64,000 nucleotides of DNA from Cyanoderma ruficeps (lineage: Eukaryota > Chordata > Aves > Passeriformes > Timaliidae): assembly GCA_008694505.1 (NCBI GenBank), contig VZDJ01007753.1, positions 14,481,003 to 14,545,002 of the forward strand. Reading direction: 5' to 3'. Positions 1-14,400 of the stretch are shown here, one piece after another. The translations under genes and the position numbers were made by a program. The notes beneath the pieces were generated by a model. The model did not search any database. It had not been told where the DNA came from and was given only the letters and a program-made list of their open reading frames with translations. The number at the start of each line of letters is the position of its first letter. Positions within the stretch are counted from its first letter, which is position 1.

Positions 1-2342
1 GAGTGAATAGCTGGGAACTGAGATTTAATGTGATATTCCACAGGATGCTTAGACAACCACATGGCCATTCATCCTCTTGAATTTTGTTTCTCTTCACAGG
101 AAGGGAAGCCTTCACAGGTTGATTCACTCTAATGCTTTAGACAGGGAAAATGCCTCTGTACTTTCTCATTATGGAAAAAAAACCCATGGGGCATACTATA
201 TTTAATGCTTGTGATGATACCTGTTACTGACTGATACAGGATCCTCCACTTAAACACCTGCAGGTGTTTGTTTTTTCTGACTTTGTCATTTAACATTTTG
301 CCAAGAGCGATTTAGATTAGATGGTGAAAGAAGTGTCCATTCTCTGTCCTGGAATAAAGGTGAAACTATGTAAGCATCCCCCAAAATGTGAAAAACATAA
401 TATTAAAATTTCTAACAAATAGCAGTGATAAAATATGTGGCAGATCAACAACAGTGTGTCTAAGAATGAGAACTGTCAAATACAGTGTAAGAAAAGGCAT
501 ATGGGAGAAGTAAAGCAAGTTACAGCTGTGTAGTCAAATTATTTGGATAGATAATGAAACCAAGATCTGAACAGTATTCTGGTAGAATATCAAAGCAGAT
601 AATGTAGACAAGCAGCATCAAAAAGGAAATTTGCATCTATGAGGCAACTCCTGGTAATATGCTATCAGGTGATACAGTACTTTGGTCTTTAAATTAGCCT
701 TGAAAAACCCCACTTGTTTCTGGCAGTCAGGAAAACTAATTAAACCATGGGATAAATCTCTTGATTTGAGGGTTTTTTTTCCCATGGGATGAATGTGCAA
801 AACTGTATGGCAGAACTTCAAAGGGCCCTCCCATCCCTGCTTGCTGCACACCTGGAGTGACCCAGCTGCGGGCTCTCCACAGTGATCTGCTCTTGTTCTC
901 TTGCTTTTATTGCCTAGTAACTTCTGCTCTCTCCTCTGTCATTTTTGTGATGTGTAGCAGCAGAAATACACTCCTGTGACTCTCTTGGTCTCTCTTTTGA
1001 GCCTGATCTTGAATACACACAGAGGTTGCTTGGAACTGTACTGGAGGAGCTCTGGTTAACAATATAACAAACTATTGAAGATTTCTGAACTTCATCCTCT
1101 GATCAGCCAAGAAAAAAGGGTCCTTTTTATCTGCATCTCATTATTTTTCTACATGGAAATGATAAATGCAGATAAATTGGGGAAGTCACAGAAATGTGGA
1201 ATGTTTTAGAAAGTTGAGGAGCAAACTATTAGTAGGGTAAAATGAAAATATTAGTAGCAAAGCCTTACATAATATCAGCTAAAATTTTCCTAGCAAAGTA
1301 CTCCTTAAAAACAAAGGACCAGCCTGTTAATCTCTCTGGAAATGCACTTGCCATCTTGATTTGCTATGAACTACATAGGTTCCTCACAATATTGCCTTTG
1401 CAGGAAATGTCAAAGGTTTTCTTGCTTGTTTCTTAAAGATCTGATAGAGTAAATCTATGGTTTTCTATAGCTCATCAGTATTTGTGCAGGGGCTGAAGCT
1501 GGGAGAAGGAAACAGGATCTGCCTGCCTATGGTGATGTTCATGAGGCTTTAGCATGAATATTCTAATTCTTTGGCTTACTCTTATGGTGTGAGTTTTCTA
1601 GGATTCAGCCTGCTTTTCTAGTCTTGTTTCTATTCATGGACATCAAAGGAAGGAGGGCTTCCCATAAGCTGAGAAGCCAAAACTCTGTGACCTGTTGGTT
1701 TCATGTATTTGCAGACTCCAGAAAGACACACAATTTCTGTGAGCAATGATTATATTGCAAGGTACCATGTTGGAAAAAAACCCCTTCTGTCAACAATCAG
1801 ATTCATCTCTGACTCCCAACAGATTTTTGGTGCTCCTGGCCAGAAATGCTTGGCTGGGAGCTGTGCATAGAGGGGACAGGCAGATAGATGGCCTCTGCAG
1901 AGCACTGTGTCTCCTGGCAGCAAGCTAAGGAGTTACTATTACAGGTAGCCAGTGTGGATGGATCAAAGAGTTCCCTGAGATGGGGTTTTGCTGTAAACAG
2001 ACTGCTGCCGGATATCCTGTCCCTTGGTCAGCAGTGAGGGGACCTGCAGCAGCTCATGGCTCCTTCCTAGAATCAAAGATGAGTCACTTTAAGGTTACTG
2101 AATTTTCTTTCCTATTGCTCCACTTCCTCTGTTTTCTAAAGATAAATAAGAAATGAGAGCCTGGAAATTCTCTTGAGAGGCCCTGCAGCTTGTTTGTTTT
2201 GTGAAAATACTTCTTGTTATCTAATTTTATTATGCTTGTTAACAACAGCAGCAGCTTTCCCATAAAACCTGCCCCAAGTAAACTAACCACAATTTTGAGA
2301 ATTGTGCTGCAGAGCAGAGAAGATCATCTAGGAAATTTGAAC
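1..2342. other. Upstream flank of the astacin gene, no gene recognised
   Basis: AT-rich sequence with only short spurious open frames. I see no exon, repeat family or RNA gene. A TATA-like CATAAAA lies at about 2261-2267, roughly 80 bases before the proposed start codon, and could belong to the promoter. This is weak, and a non-coding first exon further upstream cannot be excluded. Confidence 0.4.
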
Positions 2343-2411
2343 ATGAAGTACTTTCTTCTGCCAACTCATTTAGCATTTCTCTGTAGCTTTGCACTAAGTA
2401 AACCCGTCCAG
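2343..2411 (+). CDS. Astacin exon 1: start codon and signal peptide
   Basis: Encodes 23 residues beginning MKYFLLPTHLAFLCSFAL, a hydrophobic signal peptide. It ends at CAG before a GTGTGT donor in phase 0. The start was chosen because the signal sequence follows it directly and the phase fits the next exon. The donor is weaker than the others in the gene. Confidence 0.75.
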
Positions 2412-5400
2412 GTGTGTCCCTGCTCTGAGATGTTGAGAATTTACATTGCTGCTGCTGAGTTGCTCTATCTTAAAATCAATTAGAAACTCTTACTGCTGTG
2501 ATTCTACTTGATAGAAGTTTTCTGTATGGAGATGAGCATGTACTAAAATATATGCACTTTTTTTTTTTCCAGATAGCTACAAGAAAGAATGACTTAGGTG
2601 AGTTTGATTGTAATTATTATATAAATAACTACAGTTTTTGGTGGAGCTGCATCTGTATACGTCAATGTCATGATTTGGTATATTTTTCTCTTTGAAATTT
2701 TTTTTTCCACCATCAGTGGAAGGCAATCCACAGAACTCAAATGTGTTTTAAAGTCACATTCAGTGTGATGTTTTATGCTGTTGAGATAAAGAAATTAAGA
2801 AGAATTATTGAACAATTGCTACATGAAATGTTCTTTTTTACTTGTAGCCCTAGCAAATCAGAATATTTTTCACTTTGTTTTCTTTCTTATGTGATATATG
2901 GTACTTTCCTGTCTGCTACACCCAAGAATTCTACAATTTTTTGCCTAATAACAGATAGCTTTTGTCTGTGAGAAATGTATTCCCAGTATTTTAGTGTCAG
3001 AACTGAGGAGCACATCGCAATGTCTTATGTCAAATTAACAGCTTGCACACATTCAATATACATAATAAAAATAATAATTTATTTTGCATGATTAATCCTA
3101 CTTTCATAGAGGTCAGTTAGGATTTTTCTTTAATTCCACAAGCTCTAATGAAGACAACGATGACTTATAACACTTACCATTCTCCTCTAAAAGCTCCCAA
3201 AGGTTCTTAAGCTAAAGTTTATTTAGTCTCAACTTTGATTACCGCGGCACTATGACATTTGTATTAATACTAAACTTTTCTATCCAGGAAGCAAGGCAGA
3301 TCTAACCAATCTTAGCATACTAATCCTTCCTCACATTATTAGGAAATGAACTTCAGTGAAACAACTTTCCAAAGATGCAAAATCTTGGTTAGTGTGTACC
3401 TCTCATCTCCCTTTCTGCACACATATTTTCCTTTTCAGTGCCTTGTATGTTCTTTATTTTCTGCACCTGCCAGGCAGTGAAATAGCTGTGTATGAAGGAG
3501 ACATCCTCTTGAGAAGAGGGCGACGCAGTGCAATTAACTGTGAAAATTGTTTATGGCCCAAGTCACAAGATGGACTGGTCAAGGTTCCAGTTAACATCTC
3601 TTCTGATTTCTGTGAGTGCCTGCAAATGGATGCTCTAAAGTTAGCCTTGATTTTCCAGTCCCTATACTACCTGTTATTTTATGTTTCTCTGGCATGCACC
3701 AAAAGCAACCTTTGCACAAGTGAGAATTTATTGACACGTCTCTTTTTCTAATCTGTTAACCTCATGGAAGTTTGGCTAAGACTACAAACAGATCACGCTA
3801 AAATACGTGGTTACTTGGGCCAATAGCCAGGTAATGAATTTCAAATATTAACTTGCTCCTGTTAGCTATAATGTACTTTGATATTTAGCAAGTATATTAG
3901 AAGAAACATAATTTATTCACATTATGAATGTATTTTTGTCAAAATTACCACTAGAAACATGTTTTTGAACTCTATAATTTTCTTTTAAATCTCTCATAGA
4001 AATATTCCCACACTAGAACCCCTGTAGAGGCAAAAATGGATGAAAAATCCTTTGAGATATTTTTGCCCTTGTTGATTCCCTCTAGTCAGTCAATAGCTCT
4101 GTCCTGTGCAAAAGGCTGCAGGAGTGAATTCCATACAAACCCTTCTTCAAATATCTTAATTTGAGTAAAAATGGCATGGAAGGAAAATACATCCTGATTC
4201 TGATTCCTGTTCCTCAGGGAAAGGAACCGAGGAAAGCTCAATTTCTGTGTTATCTAGGCTGCTTCTCTGCCCATGTGCCTCCAGAACTGCAGTACATACT
4301 CTTGTGGATAGGTGAGGGTTATTCCCTCTATCTCCCTCTCTCCAAAGTTTAAATATTAGGAAATTGAGATACACATCAGTTGTCATGATTCATAACAGAG
4401 GAAGCCAAATTAGGCCAAAATGTTCCAACATAGATAAACACTCTGATCTTTATTTGGTACCAAACACCGTGATCTTCAGAGCCTTGGCTATCTCAAGTGA
4501 TTCCACGGGGGCTGTGGCAGGCATTTGCTCTCTTATAAACAAGATAGGGTTTTGGTGCTTAGCTACAATCAGCTGGCTCATTTGGGATACTTTAATCCAA
4601 CTATTTGTATCTGCTCATTTGAAACTGCCTCATTTGTTCTGTTTTGTTTAATGAAATGAACAATGCCAATCTATTGCTTTCCATCAGCTGTCTCCTAAAT
4701 AATATGCATATGGGATAGCTGTAATTGTCATACTTCCCCATAAAAGTCCAATCATTTTGAAGATCTCTGAATGTTTAATGCCCTTTTTTTACTATATTTG
4801 TATGATAAAGAGCTAATGAATGCTGTGGGGTTTTGAAAGAATGCGCCCCATCAATGCACCTTGATTTTTGATTAACCAAGAAAGATTTCTCCTGCCCCCC
4901 TTCTCTTTCTAGCAATAACAGAGAGGTCTTGGATTGCTGATGCTTTGCAAGAGATCTCCACACTGACCTGTGTGCAATTTGTAAATCGCACTACAGAAAC
5001 AGACTATGTTTATGTTGAACGAGGGCAGAGGTAAGCTCCCTGTCTCCTGAGAGTGGCAGCACTCAAAAGGTCTTTCAGATTCTTTTCTGGTTTGTTCTGG
5101 ATTTAAGTAATTGGTACCATTTTTTCATCCTAGAAGTAAAGGTTTAGAGAGAAGGTGCAATTTTTCCTTTTTCTTTAGATATACTGATCATTACATCAGC
5201 TAATAGGCTGCAGGAATAAATGTGTGTGTGGATTTAAAGATAATTGGATGTAATTCAAAATAAGAATTTTTTCCTTAATTGTTTTAAAAACTTAAATTAG
5301 TATAATGGTTTCAGGTTCTTTGCTTACACTTTATACTGCTTTGCCTTAGTTTGATATAGCCAATTTGCTGGTTTAAAATTTGGCATCCTCATAACTAAGG

Positions 5401-8400
5401 CTTTATTTCCCTCCCACCATGTCATTTGTCAGCTTTCAGAAGTCTAGATATCTCATGCCAGTGACTATTTGCATGTCCCCTGCTGTGGCTGCATATCTAG
5501 AGAACCTTGGTGACATAAGCAATGTGCTCCTTTTGGTTACTGATTGCTTATTCTTAGCTGCTGGTCTTACTTTGGAAAGATCGGAGGACGCCAAGCAGTG
5601 GGCCTGGTGAAAAATGGTTGCATGGATAAAGGAGCAATTCAGCATGAAATGAACCATGCACTGGGTTTCATCCATGAACAGGCACGGAGTGATCGGGACA
5701 GGTTTGTCAAGATTATGTGGGAACACATAGTGGCAGGTATGTCCACTAAATCTTAAGAGAAAATATATACTTACAGTTAAAGAAGAATGTTTCTCCTGTG
5801 AACAAGAATGCAAATAAGAACCATGATTAATGCTGGTTGAATTGCAGCAGCAGCAGCACATTCAGTGTGATGGAATTTCTTGTTTAGTGTTTGTACTAAG
5901 GGAATTTCTGTGGCTACACCTATGGCAGCATGAAAGATGCAGCCCAAAAGTAGCTCTATATTCTTATTTTGATTGCTGTCTTGAGCCCAGGCCCCAAAAT
6001 ACCAGGATTGTCAGGATTACAAAATGTTGCTGCAAAGACTTGGCCAGGAGCCAAGACTATGGGACACTTAACTGAGGGGGTGAAGTGTGACATTCAAGAT
6101 CATGTTGGGGAATCACACAACAATTCTATCCTGGGAAAGCCATGGAAATAAGGCAGCCAGTAGGCATCTTGGCAGTGAGTGAAATGCACATATCCTAAAA
6201 TGTGTATGAATAAGGGGCTCAATGCAGAGGCATTGGAAACACATGCAATCATTAGCCTTTGCTAAATTCTGGGACCTCACTTGATGTGAGAGAAAAGACT
6301 GAAATTATTTCTTCCTTGTGGACAGGATTGTATACACATGAAAAGAAGGAGCCATGGGGAGCAATCAGGCGTGGTAATTCTGTAGAAGAAAAACAAGTGG
6401 ATATTCTTTATGGAAAGGAATTCAGAATGAATAGTTTGGGCATGTGCCCATGAACGGTCTGCTGGGAACATGAGCTCATCATATACAAGAGCTCCAGGCT
6501 CTGGGGAGGAAAGGGTAGAGAGAATGGCAAGAGATCCAAGTGAAAGTGAGAAAGTGGTAAATAAAAGGAAAACATCAAAAGAACGTATGCAGGGAGTCAC
6601 TTGTCTGACAGCTGTTAGAGAACTGAGTAATCCATAACAATTTAAAAAACACAATAGTCTATTTAGTTCATTATAGAAAATAATAGTAAATGAGGCTGGG
6701 CAATTGAATACCAAATTCTATTAAGTCTCTTCAACAAATAAGATACTCAACTACTCAATATCATGCACAGCTAAAAACATATCCATCTTTTTCTCCAGAT
6801 GGAACTTGATTGTTTTTATTGCAAATTCCTAACACACTGTTCTCCAAACTTTCTTCAGCTATTCCCATGATATCCTAAGTAAATTCCATTTGTGTTGTTC
6901 TTTATTGAGGCTTCAGCTCTAATGTTAAGGTGTAATTTTGCTGTGAGTTAGCCACTCTACAAGGGTGTGCCACGTTTGAAATGTCAGCAAAGGATGTGCT
7001 AGGAAAGAGAAGCTGAAAACATGAAGTTACATACATTAAACACATATAGTCTTACACTAGTTTTGCAAAGGGAACTCCAGAGGTTCAGATGTCATAATTC
7101 CTGAAGGATACAGATGTAACCAAGCTCTGATTCAGGCACAGTATCATAAAATGATAAATGAGGGGGAAGAGGTAAAGAGGACAAGGCTATGCCAAAGGAG
7201 ATGAGGTGTATCATTGGTGTTTTGAGTGTTCGCCGTGGGTGGAGAATGAGATGATTGGTGTGGCAAGGGAGTGGGAATGCAGAGTGTGCAGTTCAAGCAC
7301 TGCAGGGAAAAGATGCAAAGATATGCAGGGAAAAGGAGATGGAGAAAGCTATGTTCATGAGGACTGTAATGTTAAAACATGCTGCTGTTAACAGTGATGA
7401 TGGCAGAGCTCCTGCTGACCCTGGTGGTGCAGAACTAGACCTCAAGACCTTTTCCAGCATCTCAGAGGTCTCACACAAGCTGTTTTTCTCCTCCCAGGAC
7501 TTTCATATTGTGAATGTTTTCTGGGTTTTGTTTTTATCCAGCAATTTACCTTGGAACCCATCCTACTTCTTTGTTTTGACAAAATGCAGCCTGATCAGTT
7601 ACTGTCCACTTAGCTACTTGAAACTCAGCTTGTTTTTCCTACACTTTTGGGAAAAAGAATATATTCAGAGTCTTAGCCATAGTTTCCTTTTCAGCTCTTC
7701 TGAGTCATTGCACTTATATTCCGGCAGAGGTAGATTTTTTTTCTTTTTTAAGAGTGGAAAAGATGGGATAAGTCCCCAAACATGTGCAGATCCTAGACAG
7801 TCAGATCTCTTTGACATGTGATAAGGTAGGTAGTGGTGTAGGTAGTAGTTTGCTGGCAGCACCTCAGTCCAGCCAAGATACTGTCACTTTTCCTTTATTT
7901 AGCAAACTAATTCAGCAAAGTACTTTTGTGCCAAACAGTAGCCATATGCTTCAATGTTTCCCCATGTTTGAACTGTGTTCTCTGTTCATCACCTCAAAAA
8001 AAGCTGCACACTTGCTGATAATTCTTTCTGGAGTCAATACAGCAGATAAGAGGAACTGAGATTAAAACAGAGTCAGGAAGGCCAATGCTGTTGAGAAACA
8101 GTTTAAGCCTTAACTGAGTTTTACAGCTATGAAAAGCTCCCAATTCATGTTTATCCCCAAATTTTCTATTACTTGGGATTTCAAATCTTCTTTTTGCATC
8201 TCTTAGCCTGGGACCAGTGCTGAAGGACATTACTGGCTGAGATTTGCTCTGGTTGCAAGCCTGCCAGCTGAGTTGTATAGATCTCAAGGATGTCCAACTT
8301 TGAACTCTTGTCCGGATGGTCTGTGGTTTACAAACCACATTTTTAGTTACAATAATGAAGGTACGGAACGGGAATAGAGTGCTTAGTGGCTAGGGCTTTA

Positions 8401-11400
8401 GTCCTAATGCCAGGCTGGCTGCATTCAGCTCCCTGCTCTGACAGTGCTCGTTTGCCTGTCTCACCATAGAGAAGAGACCCAGCATGTAATTCATATTCGT
8501 GATCTCCAGTCAGTGGGAAAAAGAAGTGCCTTTTTCACATGAAACTCCCTCCAACTGTGTCTCTATTTCTTTCCCTCTCCTTTGATTATCCTGGAAGCCT
8601 TGAGGAATAGCTTCTGTGCCTAACTTGGAGAAATAAAGCTAGTTGACATGAAATCCAGTCTCTGTCCCTGAGCCTCAGCCCTGTATCAGTGTAACACGTT
8701 CTTATCTCATATTGGCTTTTTAAGGCTAAACAGATGAAATGTGATGAGATGAGAAACAGCTCAGCCACTGTTCTGACAGAATTTGTTTTTCAGCTTCATG
8801 TGAGTGATATCACTTCACTCTAGTCACTGCTGATGTGTTTGACCAGAGACAAAGCCAGAACATGTGTGGTAGCATGGGCTCTGGGGCAAGTAACAGGGAA
8901 AACGTATTCCTTTCTTTTGTGGCATTATAACCCTGTGGTGGAAAGACTCAGCAAGACATCACCCATGCATAGCTCTGAATTTTTCATCTAGGTGGTCAGC
9001 CACATTTCCCTCTCAAGGTATGAATGCAGCTTTGGGGACATAGGTTGGATGCTTATAGTATTCAAGATAATGCACTGAAGTGTATTTGGAGACGCCCGAA
9101 TGAAGATGGAGAGAGGAATACCTTTGCTTGAACAGTAGAATGTATTAATTGATTATATCAAAACTTATTTGATTAACTTTATATTCTGAAACCTACTAGA
9201 CTGTAAAAATGGGTTCCCATGGATTTCAGAAATCTCTGGTGGTTTTGATAGACCCAAGATCTCATGAGAACACATATTAGTATCCTGTGTTACTCTCTGG
9301 TTTATGACAATCAGGCAGTGTACTGTTAGAGCAGTAAAAATTGATGTGACTGAAATGTTGCTTTCCTACCTTACAGGGGAACAAGGGAACTTTGGAAAAA
9401 TGAATTCCAAAAACCTGGGCCTTCCCTATGACTACTCTTCAGTGATGCACTATGGCGCGTAAGTTGTTTGCGGAGGTATCTTTTCAAAGGAGCAAACAGC
9501 TTTCAGATCTTCTGCTCAGACTTAGGAAGACGAAGTTTCTCTGTGCAGGCAGTGACTTTTGCTGTTCATTTAAAATTGAGTGCATGGAGGACATAATTAA
9601 GGGTGAGCATACTTCTTTTGTCAGCAGGATTCCTGGAAAACAAGAGTTGATATGGATAGAAACAAAACATAGGACAACATTTTCTTCCAGTGAACTCTTG
9701 ACTCTTGCTAATGGCCTTTGACATGGCTGTGGCCCAATGTCTAACTCTACTGAATCACTGATCTAAACAAATTCTGAAGTTTATATTATTTTGTAAATGC
9801 AGTAACAGCTGATCATAGACAACAACATTCAAGTATAGAGGCAAGAAAGATGGAATTTTTTTATATCATTGAGATGTTGTATGCTGCCTTATGTTAATCT
9901 GGGAACACTGTCTAAGGCTGCATTTTACTCCATAATGTACAAGCTTGTATCATGTACCTTCTCCTTTATTTCCACAAGCAAGTAGAAGTTTCTGAACAAA
10001 ACCATGAAATAAAACTGAACTAGCAGAAGGCAGGAAATTGCAGATAGCAAATAGGCTATTAGTAACTGAGACAGAACTATTTGGTTCCTCTGCCTCAGGA
10101 ACCAAGTAGGTGGGATTCAGTCCATTTCTCTGGACATTGCTGAAAGGCCTTTTCACTCAAGACAGAGCAGCTTTTTCTGCTTGCTTTCTTTGACCTGCTG
10201 AACACCAAATATCTGCCATGCAGGTCCTCTTTAGGGAAGGCCACCACGTCTCTGAGAAGCTTCTTGTCCATTTCCATTAAAATCCTATTTATGTGGTACA
10301 TGGCAAATGATTATGCAGTTAGAGAACTTCCCTGTCTACAAAAAGCAATCTAGAAAAGTGATTTCCTTATTTCTGCAGGTATGATTTCTCCAGCACTCCA
10401 GGAAAACCAACTATTGTACCGGTTCCTGACCCCTCTATACCTATTGGGCAGAGAGAAGGGCTGAGTAACTTGGATGTAGCTAAAATCAACAAGCTCTACA
10501 AGTGCAGTAAGTGCTGTAGATAGAAGGCACGTGAATACAGCTGATGTCTGTAGGCACTGGCAGACATCCCCCAAAGGAACACGGCCCACAGTCCTTTCAC
10601 TACATCTCTCTCACCCTACAACAGGAAACAGAACTGCCCCTGTGCCAAACTGCTGCCTTCTTGGAAAGAACTATTTACTTTGAATAATTCACTCTCATTT
10701 TGAGTTATCCTCACTGAAACCCTGCTCTTTGAGATAAGCATAATCCATCAGAGAACTCATGGTTGCCACCTCTGTCAAAATCTCATTTCAGGAAAGCTCT
10801 GAAGGTGGCAAAGCATGTAAGCTCTCTTCAGCCATGAGTATAGCTTAGAGTCATGTGCATCAGTAGTGCCAGCAGACTTGTGATTTCTCTTAATTACAAA
10901 ATGACTACAGGGCTGTAAGTATGGGTGCCTTTCAGCCTGATCAGAGCACCTTTGAGGAGAAAACCACAGGGGGCATTTTGTACAGATATCTACTTTCTTG
11001 CCACATCCATTTCTTATCTCATCTCTGTGGTATCTTAAGGTCTAGAAATGCCTAGCATTCCTCTGTACCGAGGAACTCTTCAGCCAAGATGCACAAAACA
11101 TCACACTCCTGAACTGCACGGGTTTTGCTTCAACTGCCAGGACAAAGGCTAATTGATTTATATGGTATTTGACTTTTCTGAGATGTTATTCAATTAGTTT
11201 CCACCAAAACAGCAAGAAGCATTAACAAGACCTAAATATTAGTGCACTAAATTCTGCTCTTGTGTTAGAACTCATTAAATAATTAGAATTTAGAAGGAAT
11301 CAGCATTCATTCAGTTGGATTGTTAGGTACAGAAATCATTGCTGAGAGTGGTTCCTCCAAATTTGAAACTGCAGATAAGACAAATTTACAATTGATGTGT

Positions 11401-14400
11401 CTCAAAGGCAGTGATAAAAAGTATTTAGTGATATTTATTCTTGACAGTGGGGCTGGGAATGAATCACACTTCAATACCATTACTATGTAATTTTATTATT
11501 AGATCTGCATGTCTTGGAAGAAAAGGACTAAATTAAAAAAAAAAAAGATTAAAACTCAGGGACTAAAAAAACCCATTAAAAGCCTGGTTGTCTCAGTGTC
11601 TCAGGAAAAGTAGGAAGCAAGAGAAAAATGTCATATATTTTGTAATTTGGGGAGTTACATAAAATGCAAAAAACGAAGATGTGGAAAGACAAAAGACGGA
11701 TGAGCTCAGACTTTGTATACCAGTCACTAGGTCTGTAGGTTGACTTCAGTGTTCTCTGTTACTGTTTTCCCTCAATGACTACCTCTCTATGCTTTGACAA
11801 AATATTATTTTCAAACTTGATTTTTGTGCACACTTATGAATACACACAGTTGCTGATGGAAATTGATGTGCTGCTGTCATTGAAAGTACTTCTGTGATTG
11901 AAGTTAAGGAAGTTCACGGAAGATCCAGGCCTTTTTTAGTAAACTAAAATATGTGAGTGAAGCCCTATTGCCTTTAAAAAAAACATTAGTAGCTGAAACA
12001 GGTAAGTACTTTAACTACCTTTACGTCACTTGCAGGTTTTCAATAACTTTTACACCAGGAGCAGCAATACAGTTGTAAGCATTATGATTAATTTATACAA
12101 GTTTGACTGCTGCAAATGAGACTTGTCAGGCATTATGGGAATATCTTTTGTGCATTTATCATTCTCTTCAACACTGTTTGGTTCTTCCCTTCAGATTGCT
12201 GTAGCTCTGTGCTGCCTAAACCCAAAGGCTCATTCTCCTCTGTCAATTACCCATCCCCATACCCGAACAATAGCAACTGTCTGTGGTTGATCCGCATCCG
12301 TCGAAGTAAGGTAATTTTTATTAGGAGAAAAAAGGCTACACAGTATTATTTCATTACCATGAGTAACCCCTGGGAGTAAGTTCATGGATCAAGACATTTA
12401 TTTTGTTATGCAGTAAATGAAAGTCTCAATGATTTTCATGAGAATTTAGACTATTAGAGGGATTATTTCACTCAATTTTTATCCAGTTCAGATTGAATGG
12501 CTTTTCAAAGACAAGCAGTAGTGAAACATCAGTCTCTGGGATTTCAGTAATAGGACAGCTAGGTGAAATTCTGTGTTCTTTTTATATAGAAAGTAAGGTT
12601 TCAGTAATGCAAGGAGAGTAAAATGAATATGAAGGTTCGCTTGATATTCAGGTAGATGATTTGAGACTTTTCCTGTGTACAACATTAAAACCAACTTTTG
12701 CTTTTTTGTTTCTCCAGATTTTCCTGCAGTTTGAGGCTTTTGATCTCCAACGCTCCTCAGACTGTTCTTCTGACTATATAAAAATTTACAATGGGAACAG
12801 CAAGAGCTCCCCTGTCTTGCTGGACAAGTACTGTGGGAAGGGTCCACTGCCCTCCTTAGTGGCATCTGGATCGACAATGCTGGTAGAGTTTGCAAGCGAT
12901 GAGAGCATTACAGCCACAGGATTCAGAGCCTCCTACAACAGGGGTATGAACACTCTTTTACAAAGGTTGGAGAACTGCATTAGCAGTAGTTGTACAGAAG
13001 AACTGAAAACTTTTACTATACACTACAAAGAAGGTCTTTTTGCTGTCATTCTTCACACTTTCACAGCAACTGGAAATGCAGAAGGCTAGGCAACAATGGG
13101 GCTGAAGGTTCACAGGAAACAGAAAATTGGATGTTGCATGGGTCTCATGTTAGTTATCCTGAGATCTCACTCACATTCTTCTGAGAGCCTGTGAGGCTTC
13201 TTCATATCTCCAGAACAATGTCTTTAAATAAAAACAATGCAATGAGTGAAATTAATGGGAGCAGTGCAGCCAAAGAGCACAAAGACTGCAGAATCAACAA
13301 GAGACCTCAACCAAGGAGACACAAAGCCAGTATCTGGGCAAGACATTATTCAAGGTTTTGTGGGATTTTATGCAGCAGGGGAGGTACTGACCTTGGGTAC
13401 CTTACACTTTCTGAATTAAAAGCTTTTGTTATGTACACAAAACACAGTGCTTCCTGTAGTCATGTGAGGGGTGTCTTTTTTGCAAACACACAAACGCATT
13501 CTGGACTGCCAGACCAAATTCTGTGGTGCTGTGACATGCTTTCAGTAAGAAGGCAGTAGCCCAAAGTTGTCTTATTTCAACTGAAAATCCAAACTTCCTT
13601 AGAGCATAAACTGAAGAAGTCTTAGAAAAGTGTTATTTTTACTCTTTTTGCTTTATTCAGTGGAGTAATTTCTAGAAAGCACTAGATCTAGCTTGATAAT
13701 GCAATCTTGAATACTTGAGCTGATTCTTTTCTGAAGGGCAGTTAGTGCCATCAGAATGCTATGCTAATATGGTAACAGTTGATTGGAAAGTTAGATACAT
13801 CTTTAGATGCAGCTTTTCCCTGTCCTCCAAAGAATATTTATCAGACATGTTTCTAGTTCCCTCAGTATAGCTGCTGATACAACTACTACGTGAAGAAATA
13901 AAGTACTTCAGCAGTAGATTTTCATGGTAGCCCATTTTTTCTTGGTTTGAAGAAATAATCCAATAGGTTGTAAGCAAGTTCATTTCTACTGACAAGATGC
14001 TCTTGTTAATATATCTGTTTTTCTCCTTTATTCCTCAGTGAATTGTGGAGCCACTTTCAGAGATTCAAAGGGAGTCATCACCTCTCCAAACTACCCCAAT
14101 AAATACCCCAAAAACCGAGCATGTTTCTGGGTCATCACTTCTCCAGTAGGATATAAGGTAAGGCACAGATGAATTCATTTGCGGGTTTCATCACTGTTCT
14201 CTGATGAAACCTGTTTCCCTTGAAGAGTAAGAGCTGTTATGTCACTTTTTCAGCAGACATTCTCAGAGTAAAAATCTGGAAGCAAAAATTCATTTTAAGA
14301 ATTTATGCTGGATATTGGTATCTGATGTGCTCAGCAAGAGACAACCTTTATATGTGCAAGTGAACTCTTATGAATCTAGCCTGTACCACAAGGCTTTGTT

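Noticed and set aside
5436..5861. 141-codon minus-strand open frame with poly-Cys start
   Set aside because: Antisense of astacin exon 5; the Cys run comes from a CAG repeat in the intron.
5849..5862. CAG trinucleotide run
   Set aside because: Only about four to five units in an intron; too short to call a microsatellite.
7255..7821. 188-codon plus-strand open frame
   Set aside because: It lies inside the long astacin intron 5, resembles no family and shows no splice support.
13191..13559. 122-codon plus-strand open frame after CUB1
   Set aside because: Intronic between the two CUB domains, with no matching splice phases or recognisable domain.
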